A stretch of DNA of 64,000 nucleotides from Sphingobacterium daejeonense (GCF_901472535.1 NZ_LR590470.1:4030001-4094000), one strand, 5' to 3'; positions 21,064-30,382 are shown, counted from the stretch's first letter. Notes: a model not told the origin generated them from the letters alone. Made by a program: numbers and translations.

Positions 21064-22143
21064 TTAATTGATCAATCTGGTATCATCTGATGATTTCAGG
21101 ATATGGTTTTTGAGTTCTGTTTCAGCCTGTAATAGTTCACCTTCGGCAACTTTACGTTTTTCACGACCTTCACGTTGAATTCTCAGCACTTCTTCTATGG
21201 TTGTAATGATATCGGTATTTGCTTTTTTGATGGTATCCATATCGATTATTCCACGTTCGGTTTCTTTAGCAACATTGATGGTTGCATCTTTTAGCATTTC
21301 AGAGTTTCTCTTCAGCAATTCATTGGTTGCATCAGTGATTGCTCTTTGTGCTTCCAATGCGCTTTGAGCGTGAGCGATTCCTAAAGTCAATACCATTTGA
21401 TTTTTCCATAAAGGGAGGGTATTAACTATACTGGACTGGATTTTTTCCATCAGCGAGCTACTGTTGCTTTGTATCATCCTGATTTGAGGCGCTGTTTGCA
21501 GAACCACCATTCTAGTTAGCTTCAAATCATGGACTTTGCGTTCAAAACGCACGACATGCTGTTCCATGTCTTTATACTCTTGTACTTTGTGCTGATCTCC
21601 AGTAGCTTCTGCTTCTGCCTTCAATGCTGGCAAAGTAGTATTCAACACTTCTTGCAGTTTTTCCTCTCCTGCTTGAATATGCAGAGATAGGTCTTTGAAA
21701 TACTGTTGGTTTTGAACAAAAAGTTTATCAAAGATATTGACATCCTTAGCCAAGTTTTTATAATGGCCTTCGAGTTTCAATTCAATCGAGTGAATATTTT
21801 TTTCTACGGATGCATATTCAGTTCTCATTCTTCCGATTTTCTTTTTGATATTATCAAAGAAAGGGATTAATGGTTTTTTATTAACCTTATCATCAAATTC
21901 ACGGATTTCAGATCTGAGGTTTACCAAAATGTCTTCAGCTCCGCCCAGATCTTTAGTTCTGACCTGTTTCAAAATTTCATTGGAGAAATTGCTCACATTA
22001 CTTTGCGCCCCTACCCCAAACTGTATGATATCCGTTGTGGATGTCAGATTAATTTTGTCTTTATATTGTTTAATAAGTTGTTTTTCCTCGTCAGTAAAAT
22101 TAACTTTTACCTCTGAGGGCTTATTCTGGTTTTTGATCATCAT
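21064..22143 (-). CDS. TelA family protein (toxic anion resistance protein)
   Basis: 359-aa soluble, largely helical protein of the TelA/KlaA family (PF05816). The family is linked to tellurite and envelope stress resistance, though its biochemistry is poorly defined. Typical segments are IQAGEEKLQEV, a central helical region with MEQHVVRFERKVHDLKLTRM, and the run QTAPQIRMIQSNSSSLMEKIQ followed by TLPLWKNQMVLTLG, which is highly typical. It lies just downstream of a 266-aa membrane protein gene on the same strand (15-bp gap), matching the common pairing of TelA with an XpaC-like membrane partner. Confidence 0.88.
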   Translation of the reverse strand: MMIKNQNKPSEVKVNFTDEEKQLIKQYKDKINLTSTTDIIQFGVGAQSNVSNFSNEILKQVRTKDLGGAEDILVNLRSEIREFDDKVNKKPLIPFFDNIKKKIGRMRTEYASVEKNIHSIELKLEGHYKNLAKDVNIFDKLFVQNQQYFKDLSLHIQAGEEKLQEVLNTTLPALKAEAEATGDQHKVQEYKDMEQHVVRFERKVHDLKLTRMVVLQTAPQIRMIQSNSSSLMEKIQSSIVNTLPLWKNQMVLTLGIAHAQSALEAQRAITDATNELLKRNSEMLKDATINVAKETERGIIDMDTIKKANTDIITTIEEVLRIQREGREKRKVAEGELLQAETELKNHILKSSDDTRLIN

Positions 22144-22158
22144 CTAGATGTGTCAAAT

Positions 22159-22959
22159 CTAAGTTTGCCATATTATTCTTTTAAAAGGTTTTCTACTTTT
22201 GAGTGTTTGGATATACACATCTGTTTCGGCAGATACATCCAACATTCCCATTTTAAATTGATTTGTTACTTCCTGTTCCACTGCTACCGCAGCTTGTCTA
22301 ATGACCTCTTCAAGTTTTCTTTTAGATTCAAAAGTGACTGTATTATTTAATTTTGCATTTTCTAATTCATCATATTGCATCAATACGTTCACAATTGTCG
22401 AGTGTCTTACCAAAAATTTCTCAGCTTCTCTTTTGTCTTTTTTCTCGAGCAATTGAAATAGTCGGAGAATATTATCGATATCCTTATGAATTTTTGTGTT
22501 GTCAATTTCTTTTCTCCAGTGGAGTAATCTTTCCACAAAAAACTGGGGTGTGTCTATTGTTGGAGCCGACAATTCGATTCTTTTCATTGAATCTGCAGAT
22601 GCTATCCAATGTAGATCGCGGACTTCCGCGAGTTCCAATCTCTTCAGGTAAGGTTTTGCTTGATTCAACAATAAAGCATTACCTACAATATAAGACAGTA
22701 CAGATCCACCTAATGTCAACAACATTGCTTGGCTCAATGCCCCAAAGAACATAACAAAAGAAAACAGGAGTCCTAACTCGACTGCCAAAAGCAGCCAAGC
22801 CGTTATCATCCAAGTTCTAACTTTCGCTTTCTTTGCCTGCGACATCATCACCAAAGGGTGCACATGTATCGGCAAAGGCAGGAATAGCAGGATGGAAAAA
22901 AATGTCCACATCAGTTGCCTTATCTCCCAAGGTCTACTTTTTTTCGTTGCCCAACCCAT
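22159..22959 (-). CDS. membrane protein, probable partner of TelA (XpaC-like position)
   Basis: 266 aa. Three or four N-terminal membrane segments (about 14-40, 48-70, 75-98) are followed by a helical cytoplasmic domain of about 165 residues. The arrangement (membrane helices plus coiled C-terminal domain, directly upstream of telA) resembles the XpaC proteins that accompany TelA in Firmicutes, but I see no residue-level signature that proves membership. Probably cotranscribed with telA. Confidence 0.7.
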   Translation of the reverse strand: MGWATKKSRPWEIRQLMWTFFSILLFLPLPIHVHPLVMMSQAKKAKVRTWMITAWLLLAVELGLLFSFVMFFGALSQAMLLTLGGSVLSYIVGNALLLNQAKPYLKRLELAEVRDLHWIASADSMKRIELSAPTIDTPQFFVERLLHWRKEIDNTKIHKDIDNILRLFQLLEKKDKREAEKFLVRHSTIVNVLMQYDELENAKLNNTVTFESKRKLEEVIRQAAVAVEQEVTNQFKMGMLDVSAETDVYIQTLKSRKPFKRIIWQT

Positions 22960-23057
22960 TCTCTAAATTTAATTATTTTTATAAAAATACACCAATTCTT
23001 ATTCCAATGTAAACATTCCCTGTCACTATTAGGTGATTGGCACAAAAAGTCCTGTCA

Positions 23058-24576
23058 TTACGTCATTTTTGTCGGTGAAACTTCCACTAAACCTTGGATT
23101 AATCTTATTGTTATTTTGTACGGGATTGTTTTTTCCCACCTTGACACTAACCAGGCTATAAAACTGATATTGAAAATATCTCTATTTTCTTCAATCTCTA
23201 ACATCTTATAAACAGTTGATTGAAAGGTTTGTTGATAGATAATATCAGGCTTTGCTAGAAATTTTTCCACTAACGCGACGAAGTTCAACACCCTTTGTTC
23301 ATTTACCTGATTTAAATATTTCTTGTATCTTCTTTTAAAGCTCTTTATTCTGGATACTGAGAGTTCCACATTTCCAAATTGGATTTGCATCAATATTTCC
23401 ATTAAATTCTTTCGGATAGACCATAGCATTCCGAGTTTTTTTTCATACCAAGCATCTATATGGGTTAGCTTAGCCATTATATTCAATGATTCGTCATCAT
23501 TGAGTTGAGTAAGGAACATTGCTTTTGTAAGCATGAGATCTTCGATATCAGATTGAGAACCATGTTTTGGTAAATCTGCCAGCGCATCTTCGACATATCC
23601 TAATCCTTTTTCAGGACTGCCTATATAAAAATAATTGAGTGCAAATAGCAGCTGTTGCCTAGCATAAAGAACTGATTTATATTGTTGTTTATTATCAAAT
23701 AGAGCTTCCATTTGCCCTAAATAATCTAAGCTTTCAGCAAAGGCTTTATTTCTGAGGGAGAAATTCGCTAAGTAATATAAAACATGGAGTTTGTAAAAAA
23801 TTTGCGAGTCGGGTTTTTCTTTTTGACTTTCGATGAATTGATGACTTTTGATCAAGAATTTTTGGATCAGGCTGTAATTTTGGTTTATAGCTGCATATTC
23901 GTTGGCGATAAATAGAATTTGATATAACGATTTATAATTCATGAAATCAATTCTATTGATTTGGTACTGCTTGATTGTTGTTTCTATTAATTCTGAAAGA
24001 TTTACCACCTTTCCTTTGAGGTGTATTTCATTCAATTCCTTTCTTAAGTAAGCATAGGCCAACCTTAGTTTTGCTTCTCTCTGCATATGATCTTGATTGA
24101 TTCGGAACATACTAGTCAGTTTTTCGAGGTCTATGTTGGGGTCCAAATGTGAAAACTGCAGTTTTAACAATAATATTTCATTCACTAGACTGAATTGTTC
24201 TTGATTAATAGCCATTCTTTCGGCTTTGTCCAAAGATTTAAAACCAATTTTTGACAGGTTATTTTCTAAAAGGAATCTCGCTACAAACAATATTTCTGAG
24301 GATATCATAAATTTCATCATTACTGTTTTCAAATGTTCTTTGTGAAAGAAAAAGTAGCAAGCTATCCTGCAGTCTTTTTCTTAGCGCATGGTATGCATCT
24401 TTATTTTTAAAATTTTTATAGATTTTATCTAATGATTTTATATCATCAGTTTCTATCAAATTGAACAATTTGATATTCTTAACATCATTTCTTTTATTTT
24501 TTCGATTTAAGTAGGTTTTAAAATCTATTTTATCTTGTTTATCAAGGACATTTACTAATTCTTGCAATGTATCCAT
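23058..24576 (-). pseudogene. helical-repeat protein of unknown function, single frameshift
   Basis: Two minus-strand frames (24576 to about 24300, then on to 23058) join into one 505-aa protein if one base is removed near 24290-24300; read that way the junction is RNI-FVARFLLENNLSK. The product is almost entirely amphipathic helices of TPR-like spacing (LAYAYLRKELNEIHL, KLHVLYYLANFSLRNKAFAESLDYLGQMEAL, ALNYFYIGSPEKGLGYVEDAL), without signal peptide. Not recognised beyond that. It is divergent from yiaA. The start MDTLQELVNVL at 24576 is preferred over an in-frame ATG six codons upstream. The break is probably a sequence error. Confidence 0.7.
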
Positions 24577-24707
24577 AATGAGATATATAAGCATTAAAAA
24601 TACATAATATTATATTTTATATCGTCAGTTTATTGATAAAATTGAATTTTTATAACGATTAAACTCTATGATATTTGGTTCAGTATTAATCATTAAAACA
24701 AAAAAAT

Positions 24708-25175
24708 ATGGAACCGCTAAATACAAAAAACGAGGAGATGTTTACTCCACAAAAACAGACCGAAGAACATAATGGGTCATTTAAGCCGACCGCAGCATTT
24801 GTTGGTGCTTCATGGGTTGCGCTTCTTACAGGGATTGTTAGCTATTGCATTGGATTATGGAATGCGACAATGGAATTGAATGAAAAAGGCTATTACTTTG
24901 TTATCCTACTTTTCGGGCTTTTTGCTGTTATTTCAGTTCAAAAGAGTGTTCGAGATAAAGCTGAGGGTTTACCTGTTACAGAATTATATTATGGCATAAG
25001 CTGGTTTGCAACTTTAGCATCGATCATCTTGTTGATAATTGGCCTTTGGAATGCAGATTTATTATTGAGTGAGAAAGGGTTTTACGGTATTTCTTTTATT
25101 CTGAGTATTTTTTCTGCGATTGCCGTTCAGAAAAACACTCGTGACGCTAAATTATTTAAGGAAGAAAACATATAA
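24708..25175 (+). CDS. yiaA: YiaA/YiaB two-helix domain inner membrane protein
   Basis: 155 aa made of two repeats of a two-helix membrane module: one helix with VGASWVALLTGIVSYCIGLW, then a second with VILLFGLFAVISVQKSVRD, and the same pattern again at about 93-145 ending in SAIAVQKNTRD. This is the YiaAB domain. It is an inner membrane protein of unknown biochemical role. It precedes the DUF2157 operon on the same strand by 90 bp. Confidence 0.88.
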   Translation: MEPLNTKNEEMFTPQKQTEEHNGSFKPTAAFVGASWVALLTGIVSYCIGLWNATMELNEKGYYFVILLFGLFAVISVQKSVRDKAEGLPVTELYYGISWFATLASIILLIIGLWNADLLLSEKGFYGISFILSIFSAIAVQKNTRDAKLFKEENI

Positions 25176-25265
25176 CTTAGCGGTTACCCTTCAGTGTCCA
25201 AATTGGCCTGCAGGGATTTTTCGACGGCGCTATTTTTCCAATACTCATATTCAACAAACCTTAAC

Positions 25266-26224
25266 ATGAGAGATCTTGAACGAAATGACCTTGAGCTTTT
25301 ATCCCAGCATAGTGATATCAGCAGGTTGAATTACAGAAAACATTGGAGGAGGATATTTATCCTGATCAGGATTCATGGGCCACTTTTATCAGAATCACCT
25401 TGATCACTTTAGGAGTTGGTTTTATGGCTGCTGGAATCATATTCTTCTTTGCATACAACTGGGATGATTTGGGCAAATTTGCGAAACTTGGCATAGTCCA
25501 AGGATTAGTAGTTTTAGTTACGATCCTAGCATTAGTATTAAAAATAGATACTATTTACAGAAATATTATTCTGACCGGTTCAGCTATTCTTGTCGGAGTT
25601 ATGTTCGCAGTCTTTGGTCAGATTTACCAAACTGGGGCAAATGCATTTGATTTCTTTTTAGCCTGGACGGTCTTTATTACCATATGGGTTTTAATTTCTA
25701 ATTTTCCACCCCTTTGGTTATTGTACTTATTCTTGGGCAACCTTACCATTTACTTATACTGGGATCAAGTTGCCAAGCATTGGGATTTTATTTATTTAAC
25801 TGCGGGTCTTTTTGTACTAAATGCGAGTGTTGTTCTTCTAAGCACTTGGATAAATGATCAGAAAAAAGGAAATATTCCGCTTTACTTCATCAATATTATA
25901 TCGATTGGAGCAGTGATTTGGGGAACTTACTGCAACTTATATTGGATTCTAGATGGGAAGGCTTCTTTTGCTCCCTTTATCATATTCGCTACAATTTTAT
26001 TTTATGGTTTAGGGTTATGGCATGGAATAAGAAACAGGAGTATTTTCTATATGGGTTTACTTCCATTCAGTATCGTTATAATTTTATCTGGTGTTATTCT
26101 GAAGGTGATGGAATCGAATGATGAGACTGGAATTTTCCTGGTCGGCCTTTTTATAGTATCATCTGTTAGTCTTATTATCTGGAATTTAATAAAAGTACAA
26201 AGGAGGGTGAAACATGGAAATTAA
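25266..26224 (+). pseudogene. DUF2157 domain membrane protein, single frameshift
   Basis: The N-terminal part (MRDLERNDLELLSQHSDIS, from 25266) and the main part (from about 25330, KTLEEDIYPDQDSWATF followed by eight or more membrane helices) lie in different frames. One base is missing near 25320-25331. Restored, the product is 319 aa with the DUF2157 layout: a short soluble N-terminal segment and a polytopic membrane domain with YNWDDLGKFAKLG and FGQIYQTGANAFD, both typical of the family. The gene overlaps the following DUF4401 gene by 11 bp, so the two are translationally coupled. Confidence 0.8.
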
Positions 26225-27284
26225 GACTGAAATTCAAAATATTTTAAATGTCGTTGAGGCGAAAATAGGTCGAGGTCTGAATGTGGACCATTCAAAAATG
26301 GAAATAGGATTAGATCATAACCGTAACAATCAAGCATTGACTATTAAAGTATTGTCAATTTTAGGTGGCATTTTGGCAACTCTTGCTTTTGTTGTATTTC
26401 TTTATGTAGCCAGGTTTGACAAATCTCAAACTGCTTTATATTGCTTTTCGGCTTTGTTTTTTATTCTATCACTATGGATGAATAAAAGATATGACAAAGT
26501 TCTCTTGGACACCATTTCAGTGTGTCTGTATTTATTAGGGTATGTATTATTTGGAATGGCTACTGATATTTCTAGGGTTGAACCTTTTGTATGCCATCTT
26601 TTATTCAGTCTGTTTGCTATAGCCACTTTGATAATTAGCAGGAGCTACATTCTTACTTTTATATCTGTATTGATTTTTACTGGTTCTTTAATAGCTGTAA
26701 TTTTTGATTTCCATCATCCTGACCTTCTTCATGTGCTGCTTAGCATTACAGCATTAATGACGGTCAACTTTGCGCTAAATGAGGCAAAATTCTTAAAGAT
26801 TAATTTTACTTCAGGAAAGCGATATCAAGCGATTCGGACTGGTCTTACTTTTTCGTATTTGATATGCCTTTATTTTGTTGGAAGAAGTTTGTCTGACGAA
26901 AATTGGGCATATAACTATATCAGTTCAGCAATTTTAATCTCCATATTGATGTGGCTGATCAATTGCTTATTAAATCGGTTCCATTGTGAAGAAATGGGGA
27001 AGAAGATATTTATTTTCATCGTTGTTTTGGTCTGTTTGGGGTTTACCGCCATTTCTCCAGCGATATCTGGATCTTTACTGTTGTTGCTGTTAAGTTTCAA
27101 AGTTAACTATAGGACAGGAGTTGCTTTGGGCATTATGGGTTTTATCTATTTCATAGGGATGTTTTATTATGATTTGAATATAACCTTACTTCAAAAATCG
27201 TTAATCATGTTTGGTTCAGGGGTATTCTTTATCCTTCTTTATTTTCTGATTTTCAAAAAATCGAATTCACATGAAAAAGCTTAA
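26214..27284 (+). CDS. DUF4401 domain membrane protein
   Basis: 356 aa with a short soluble N-terminus (about 1-45) and about ten membrane helices; FGMATDISR and the IGRGLNVDHSK start region fit the DUF4401 family, which almost always follows DUF2157 and precedes a GDYXXLXY protein. It overlaps both neighbours (11 bp upstream, 14 bp downstream), indicating one coupled operon. The function of the trio is unknown; a role in membrane or envelope homeostasis is only a guess. Confidence 0.85.
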   Translation: MEIKTEIQNILNVVEAKIGRGLNVDHSKMEIGLDHNRNNQALTIKVLSILGGILATLAFVVFLYVARFDKSQTALYCFSALFFILSLWMNKRYDKVLLDTISVCLYLLGYVLFGMATDISRVEPFVCHLLFSLFAIATLIISRSYILTFISVLIFTGSLIAVIFDFHHPDLLHVLLSITALMTVNFALNEAKFLKINFTSGKRYQAIRTGLTFSYLICLYFVGRSLSDENWAYNYISSAILISILMWLINCLLNRFHCEEMGKKIFIFIVVLVCLGFTAISPAISGSLLLLLLSFKVNYRTGVALGIMGFIYFIGMFYYDLNITLLQKSLIMFGSGVFFILLYFLIFKKSNSHEKA

Positions 27285-27774
27285 TATTATTATAATCGTT
27301 TTAAACCTGATCGGTTTATTGGTTTATTTCAACTACAGCATCCGTCAGAAGGAACATATTCTTGACAATGGCCGATTGGTTTTATTGAAGTTAGCACCTG
27401 TTGATCCTCGATCATTAATGCAGGGTGATTATATGCGTCTATCATATGGCATTGGTGAGAACCTGTTTTTGGATAGTTTACCTAAAAGAGGTTATGTTGT
27501 ATTAAAATTGGATGAGAACCAAGTTGGTCACGATGTTCGATTTCAACAAGGCAGAACTCCACTGAATGCTGGTGAAGTTTTGGTAGAATTTACAAGGCCA
27601 AATTCATGGAGCATCAATATTGGTGCTGAGTCTTATTTTTTCCAAGAAGGTACCGGTGAAAGATATGAAAAGGCGGAGTATGGCGGGTTAAAGGTTGATG
27701 AAAAAGGGAATAGTTTATTGGTGGGATTGTATGATGGGGATGGGGTTAGAATAGATGTGAGATATGAGATGTGA
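27271..27774 (+). CDS. GDYXXLXY domain protein
   Basis: 167 aa with an N-terminal membrane anchor (about 4-21) and a soluble, presumably periplasmic domain. The naming motif is seen as QGDYMRLSY at about 50-58, preceded by PVDPRSLM. It is the third gene of the DUF2157-DUF4401-GDYXXLXY operon. The last codons (RIDVRYEM-stop) are made by a GAGATGT-like heptad tract that runs through the stop codon, so the native C-terminus may have been altered by repeat spread. Confidence 0.88.
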   Translation: MKKLNIIIIVLNLIGLLVYFNYSIRQKEHILDNGRLVLLKLAPVDPRSLMQGDYMRLSYGIGENLFLDSLPKRGYVVLKLDENQVGHDVRFQQGRTPLNAGEVLVEFTRPNSWSINIGAESYFFQEGTGERYEKAEYGGLKVDEKGNSLLVGLYDGDGVRIDVRYEM

Positions 27775-27782
27775 GATATGAG
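27751..27782 (+). repeat. GAGATGT-like heptad tract overlapping a gene end
   Basis: About four copies of GATGTGA/GATATGA run across the stop codon of the GDYXXLXY gene (27772-27774). Confidence 0.7.
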
Positions 27783-27877
27783 AAAAAGATATAGTTTGCT
27801 AATGGTGTCATAGAAGCAGTTTCCCCATCTTGTGATGCGGAATGACATGGATGTTGAAGGGAGATTCGAAAGAGATA

Positions 27878-28011
27878 GTTGGTGGGGACACCAACCATGG
27901 CGGGGTGATGGTCAAGAATTTGTATTCATAGCCCAAGTCTGGCCATTGCCCTGACCAACGCGCAAGACTTGAGCTAGCTCAGCTGAAGATGGTTGGTGGG
28001 GACAGCAAGTA
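27878..28011 (+). repeat. dispersed GRGA-loop hairpin and degenerate copy
   Basis: Hairpin GTTGGTG-GGGA-CACCAAC at 27878-27895, then ATGGCGGGGTG as in the 117-bp units. A second, decayed copy lies at 27990-28011 (GGTTGGTGGGGACAGCAAG). Between them is GACTTGAGCTAG, which resembles the start of the 117-bp unit, so this looks like a worn relic of the same element. The rest of the gap 27775-28021 shows no gene. Confidence 0.7.
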
Positions 28012-28021
28012 TGGCGGGGGC

Positions 28022-28062
28022 AAAAAATAAAAGTCTCGCTTTTGGCGAGACTTTTATTTTTT
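28022..28062. terminator. bidirectional terminator at the end of the DUF3127 gene
   Basis: A 15-bp stem AAATAAAAGTCTCGC/GCGAGACTTTTATTT with a 5-nt loop and A/T flanks, 9 bp beyond the DUF3127 stop. Confidence 0.85.
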
Positions 28063-28070
28063 GCTGTTAT

Positions 28071-28445
28071 TTAGAATGGCAAATCGTCATCATCTGATGA
28101 GTTTGCTGATATATCTACTGGCGGCATATCTGCGTATCCTGGAGCTTGAGCTGCTTGCGCATTATTAGCAACTTTTGTTACTCTCCATGCTACTAGGGAG
28201 TTAAAATAGGTTGTTACACCTTCTTTGTTTGTCCAAGGACGACCACGTAAGTTGAAAGAAACTTCAACTTCATCCCCTACAGACAGATTATCAAATATAT
28301 TAACACGGTCTTGTGTTGACTCGAAACGAATATACTCTACAAATTGTGGGTTTTCAGCATAGGCAACGATCAAATCTCTCTTTTTGAAAGACTCAGTTAC
28401 TTGTTGCGTCGCCCCTATTTCATGTACTTTTCCTCTTATTTCCAT
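28071..28445 (-). CDS. DUF3127 protein, OB-fold-like with an SSB-type tail
   Basis: 124 aa. The first 90 residues fit the DUF3127 family of Bacteroidota (MEIRGKVHEIGATQQVTESF, then RDLIVAYAENPQFVEYIRFE and NLRGRPWTNKEG), a small beta-rich fold resembling single-strand DNA-binding OB domains. A Gly/Ala/Pro linker ends in DDDDLPF, the acidic tip by which bacterial SSB recruits repair and replication proteins. It may bind nucleic acid or compete for SSB partners; that is inference. It is divergent from an RNA methyltransferase gene. Confidence 0.85.
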   Translation of the reverse strand: MEIRGKVHEIGATQQVTESFKKRDLIVAYAENPQFVEYIRFESTQDRVNIFDNLSVGDEVEVSFNLRGRPWTNKEGVTTYFNSLVAWRVTKVANNAQAAQAPGYADMPPVDISANSSDDDDLPF

Positions 28446-28495
28446 AACTTATCTATTAAACCGTAAAATTAAACATTTTTTGCTAAGAGAATAAG

Positions 28496-28503
28496 TAACT
28501 TTG
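28496..28503 (+). promoter_or_regulatory. promoter -7 box of the RNA methyltransferase gene
   Basis: TAACTTTG, matching TAnnTTTG, ends 7 nt before the ATG at 28511, predicting a leaderless or nearly leaderless transcript. Confidence 0.55.
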
Positions 28504-28510
28504 CACAAAT

Positions 28511-29674
28511 ATGGCAGAAGTTTTCAACAAACAGGGTAAGGTTATCGTGACTTGCAATCGCAGGCTGTCACCTTATTTAGAACAAGAGATCCGAGAATTA
28601 GGATTTGATATCAAGCGAGCATTCAATACCGGTGTAGAGCTACAAGCGTCTGTAAATGAGTGCATCAAATTAAATTTAAACTTAAGAGTTGCGAGTCAGG
28701 TTTTATATGAATTAAAATCATTTAAGGCCAAGAATGCAGATGAGTTATATAAGCAGTTGGTGAGCATTGCCTGGGAGGATTTAATTCCAATTGATGGTTA
28801 TTTTTCGGTAACATCTAATGTTCACAACGAAACGATTACGACTCCTTTATTTGCGAATGTTAAGGTCAAGGATGCTATTGTTGACCGTATCAAGGACAAG
28901 AAGGGTGTTCGTCCGAATTCAGGTCCGGACTTGAACAGGGCAGTTATTCATTTACATTGGATTGAAGAGCGTGCTGAGATTTTTTTGGACACCTCTGGTG
29001 AGACATTAGCGAAGCATGGTTATCGGAAACATCCTGGGAAAGCACCTATGTTGGAGGCTTTGGCTTCCGCTACGATTATGGCTACCCAATGGGACGGCAA
29101 GAGTCCATTTGTGAATCCGATGTGCGGTTCGGGTACTTTGGCGATTGAAGCTGCATTAATGGCACAGAACCGCAAGCCAGGATTGCAAAGGATGAATTAT
29201 TCTTTTATGCACTTCATAGGCTATAATGAAGAAGTATTTTTTGAGGAGCGCAGGATTTTGAAGGATATTACTGACAAGACCAACTTACCGCATATCATTG
29301 CATCTGATATTTCATCGGAGGCTGTTGAGATAGCGATTTTAAACGCACGTACTGCAGGTGTTGAGCACTTGATTGAGTTTGAGACTTGTGATTTTGCAGA
29401 AACTACCGTTCCTGAGGGTGCTGGTGTTATTATGTTCAATCCTGAATATGGGGAGCGATTAGGGACGCACAGCAAACTGGAGCTTACATATGCCCGGATT
29501 GGGGATTTCATGAAGAAGAAATGTCAAGGCTACCGCGGATATATTTTTACTGGGAATCCAGATTTAGCGAAGAAAATCGGGCTGAAGGCCTCTAGAAGAT
29601 TTGAGTTTTTCAATGGAAAACTTGATTGTAGACTTTTACAATACGAATTGTACGATGGCTCAAAAGACAAGTAG
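28511..29674 (+). CDS. class I SAM-dependent RNA methyltransferase (THUMP/RlmL-N type)
   Basis: 387 aa. A THUMP RNA-binding domain (about 10-165) is followed by a UPF0020-type methyltransferase domain with SGETLAKHGYRKHPGKAP, the SAM-binding FVNPMCGSGTLAIEAAL and the catalytic NPEYGERLG (an NPPY variant), the pattern of guanine-N2 methyltransferases acting on 23S rRNA (RlmL/RlmG-like). The exact target base is not deducible. Its 3' end overlaps the HD-domain gene by 20 bp. Confidence 0.9.
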   Translation: MAEVFNKQGKVIVTCNRRLSPYLEQEIRELGFDIKRAFNTGVELQASVNECIKLNLNLRVASQVLYELKSFKAKNADELYKQLVSIAWEDLIPIDGYFSVTSNVHNETITTPLFANVKVKDAIVDRIKDKKGVRPNSGPDLNRAVIHLHWIEERAEIFLDTSGETLAKHGYRKHPGKAPMLEALASATIMATQWDGKSPFVNPMCGSGTLAIEAALMAQNRKPGLQRMNYSFMHFIGYNEEVFFEERRILKDITDKTNLPHIIASDISSEAVEIAILNARTAGVEHLIEFETCDFAETTVPEGAGVIMFNPEYGERLGTHSKLELTYARIGDFMKKKCQGYRGYIFTGNPDLAKKIGLKASRRFEFFNGKLDCRLLQYELYDGSKDK

Positions 29675-30323
29675 CCAAGAATATCACATTCAGCTCACTG
29701 CCACTTTCATTGAAGAAAAGTTAAAAGGAGCAGAATCAGGTCATGATTGGTGGCATATTCTTAGGGTATGGAACAATACGAAGTTAATATTGAAGGAGGA
29801 AGATGCAGATGCTTATGTTTGCGAACTTACTGCATTATTGCATGATATTGCTGATAGCAAGTTTCATGGCGGCGACGAAAGTATTGGTCCAAAGGTAGCA
29901 GGAGAATTTTTAGCATCTATTGATGTAGATGCAGATACAATTGAGCATGTTCAAAACATTATCTTGAACATGTCTTTCAAAGCATCTTTGGGAGAGGTTC
30001 ACTTTCATTCGAAAGAATTAGAGGTAGTTCAGGATGCGGACCGCTTGGATGCAATTGGCGCTATTGGTATTGCCAGAGCATTTAATTATGGTGGTTTCAA
30101 GAATAGGGAAATCCATAATCCAGAGATTCCTTTTATAGAGAATCAAAGTAAAGAAGCCTATAAAAGCACTACTGCACCAACAATCAACCATTTCTACGAG
30201 AAGCTTTTGTTGTTGAAGGATAAAATGAATACTCCGACTGCAAGAAAAGTTGCTGCTGGGAGGCACGCACACATGGAATTGTTTCTGCAACAATTTTATG
30301 GTGAATGGGATGGCGACCGATAA
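29655..30323 (+). CDS. HD domain phosphohydrolase
   Basis: 222-aa cytoplasmic protein of the HD superfamily, metal-dependent phosphohydrolases. The metal ligands are seen as GHDWWHILRVW (His, about 28-38), the paired LLHDIADSK (HD) and DADRLDAIGAIGIARAF (Asp). It resembles YedJ/YpgQ-type pyrophosphohydrolases acting on nucleotides. The start at 29655 (MAQKTSS) is chosen because the longer frame begins well inside the methyltransferase gene. The 20-bp overlap suggests coupling to that gene. Confidence 0.85.
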   Translation: MAQKTSSQEYHIQLTATFIEEKLKGAESGHDWWHILRVWNNTKLILKEEDADAYVCELTALLHDIADSKFHGGDESIGPKVAGEFLASIDVDADTIEHVQNIILNMSFKASLGEVHFHSKELEVVQDADRLDAIGAIGIARAFNYGGFKNREIHNPEIPFIENQSKEAYKSTTAPTINHFYEKLLLLKDKMNTPTARKVAAGRHAHMELFLQQFYGEWDGDR

Positions 30324-30358
30324 ATTAATGATATCTTAATATTAATTGGGTAAATTCG

Positions 30359-30382
30359 GGACATGTTCAACAATACATGTCC
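30359..30382 (+). other. hairpin directly before the phosphodiesterase operon
   Basis: GGACATG and CATGTCC arms with a 10-nt loop end 3 nt before the ATG at 30386. With no T run it is not a standard terminator. Lying where ribosomes must bind, it could limit translation or be a regulator site; neither is shown. Confidence 0.5.
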
